Source: ZC4RG29 sp032907565
GTDB taxonomy: Bacteria; Bacteroidota; Bacteroidia; Cytophagales; Cyclobacteriaceae
NCBI GenBank assembly: GCA_032907565.1
Contig: JAJJPK010000149.1
Location: forward strand, 1-14,300
Direction of reading: 5' to 3'
Length of the DNA: 14,300 bases
The notes under the pieces were generated by a model. It did no database searches and was not told where the DNA came from. It saw only the letters and a program-made list of their open reading frames with translations. The position numbers were made by a program, and so were the translations under genes. Below, one piece after another: positions 13,691 through 14,300 of the stretch. Numbering within the stretch: position 1 is the first letter of the stretch; each line of letters opens with the position of its first letter.

Positions 13691-14300
13691 CTAGCTCCAC
13701 AGCCTGTCCCACGACCGGTCCACATCCCATTCAGGTGTGGGAGCAAAGTACTGTTTGTTCTGAGGATCCAGGTGCTTCTTGACGACGTCTTCATTAAGCT
13801 CAACGCCCAGACCCGGAGCTTCCGGCACCAACGCAAAGCCTTTTTCGATCATAGGCTTCTTGTCTACCTTCCGCACCAGGCTTTCCCAGTAGTCGAGGTC
13901 CACCGAATGATGTTCAAGGGCAACAAAGTTCTGTGTCGCTGCTGCGCAGTGGATATTGGCCATGAATGACACTGGCGTACCCGCAAAGTGCATGGCCATA
14001 GCTATGCCTTTTTCCTCTGCATAGTCACCAATCTTCTTGGTTTCCAGCAAACCGCCAGATGTCGCGAGGTCGGGGTGAACCAGGTCAACGGCATGCGCAT
14101 CGCAGAGCTTGATGAATTCTTCCTTGAGGTAAATGTCTTCGCCGGTGATGGTGGGCGTTTCAAGGGCCAGCGTGATTTGCTTCCATTGATCGGTGAGCAT
14201 CCACGGTATCAAGTCCTCCAGCCATGCCAGCCGATACTTTTCGCAAGCCCTTCCGAGACGTATCGCGTTGTTGAGATCGAAGTGACCGTAGTGATCAGAG
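13691..14300 (-). CDS. Enolase-superfamily enzyme, mandelate racemase/muconate lactonizing type (partial, N-terminus outside window)
   Basis: The last 202 residues of a cytosolic Mg-dependent enzyme that abstracts a proton next to a carboxylate; the frame runs unbroken off the right edge. The barrel ligands are visible: D in S-D-H-Y-G-H-F at the window edge, E in W-L-E-D-L-I-P-W, and E in I-T-G-E-D-I-Y-L. The dyad of the mandelate-racemase subgroup is also present: D in V-H-P-D-L-A-T-S-G-G-L and the general base H in A-M-H-F-A-G-T-P-V. The C-terminus P-T-P-E-W-D-x-x-R-S-W-D-R-L-W-S is shared with sugar-acid dehydratase-like proteins of Bacteroidota. Likely reactions are dehydration or epimerisation of a sugar acid; the exact substrate cannot be told. 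The BASS transporter follows it, and a LacI regulator lies beyond. Confidence 0.92.
   Translation of the reverse strand, partial: SDHYGHFDLNNAIRLGRACEKYRLAWLEDLIPWMLTDQWKQITLALETPTITGEDIYLKEEFIKLCDAHAVDLVHPDLATSGGLLETKKIGDYAEEKGIAMAMHFAGTPVSFMANIHCAAATQNFVALEHHSVDLDYWESLVRKVDKKPMIEKGFALVPEAPGLGVELNEDVVKKHLDPQNKQYFAPTPEWDVDRSWDRLWS

Overview
The window looks like ordinary chromosome from a free-living member of the Bacteroidota, most likely Cytophagales or a close relative. This rests on protein families, not on any marker RNA. The families are an OmpA-type protein built from PD40 repeats plus carboxypeptidase-regulatory-like domains, an orphan 800-residue FtsX-like permease, a LacI regulator with the S-x-G-T-V-D-R-V-L-H reading head, a small 'cytochrome B'-like membrane protein and a 61-residue His/Cys protein typical of the phylum. 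Start codons mostly lack strong Shine-Dalgarno sequences, which also fits. I saw no tRNA, rRNA, CRISPR array, insertion sequence or phage gene.

Left block (1-3525): the last codons of a probable + strand gene (1-50) converge on a minus-strand series. In transcription order this series is an aldo/keto reductase (3525-2521), a four-helix membrane protein (2441-1995), a strong intrinsic terminator (1944-1911) and an OmpA/PD40 protein (1790-57). The terminator separates the OmpA gene from the two genes upstream and argues for the shorter OmpA start. A gap of 520 bases (3526-4045) without a convincing gene holds a stable hairpin and the divergent starts.

Middle block (4046-8634, all +): an AI-2E family membrane protein overlaps a 61-residue His/Cys protein. 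Then follow a tandem universal stress protein, a YciF-like four-helix protein whose metal ligands appear lost, a membrane-embedded M50 protease with two CBS domains, and a DUF2267 protein. The grouping of USP, M50-CBS and small stress-type proteins suggests a stress or redox-responsive gene group. The gene gaps contain several perfect dyads, a 9-bp direct repeat and a tandem hexamer tract.

Right block (8746-14300): a stand-alone MacB/FtsX-type permease is followed by a LacI-family regulator preceded by a long dyad (11224-11259). The regulator converges, across a clear two-hairpin terminator region, on a minus-strand pair: an enolase-superfamily (mandelate racemase-like) enzyme, cut by the window edge, and a BASS-family sodium symporter. 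These three genes plausibly form a sugar-acid or hydroxy-acid uptake and catabolism module.

No gene here is a clearly new system. The best leads are the LacI-gene dyad, the ligand-less ferritin-like protein within the stress cluster, the His/Cys miniprotein, and the unexplained 520-base gap.
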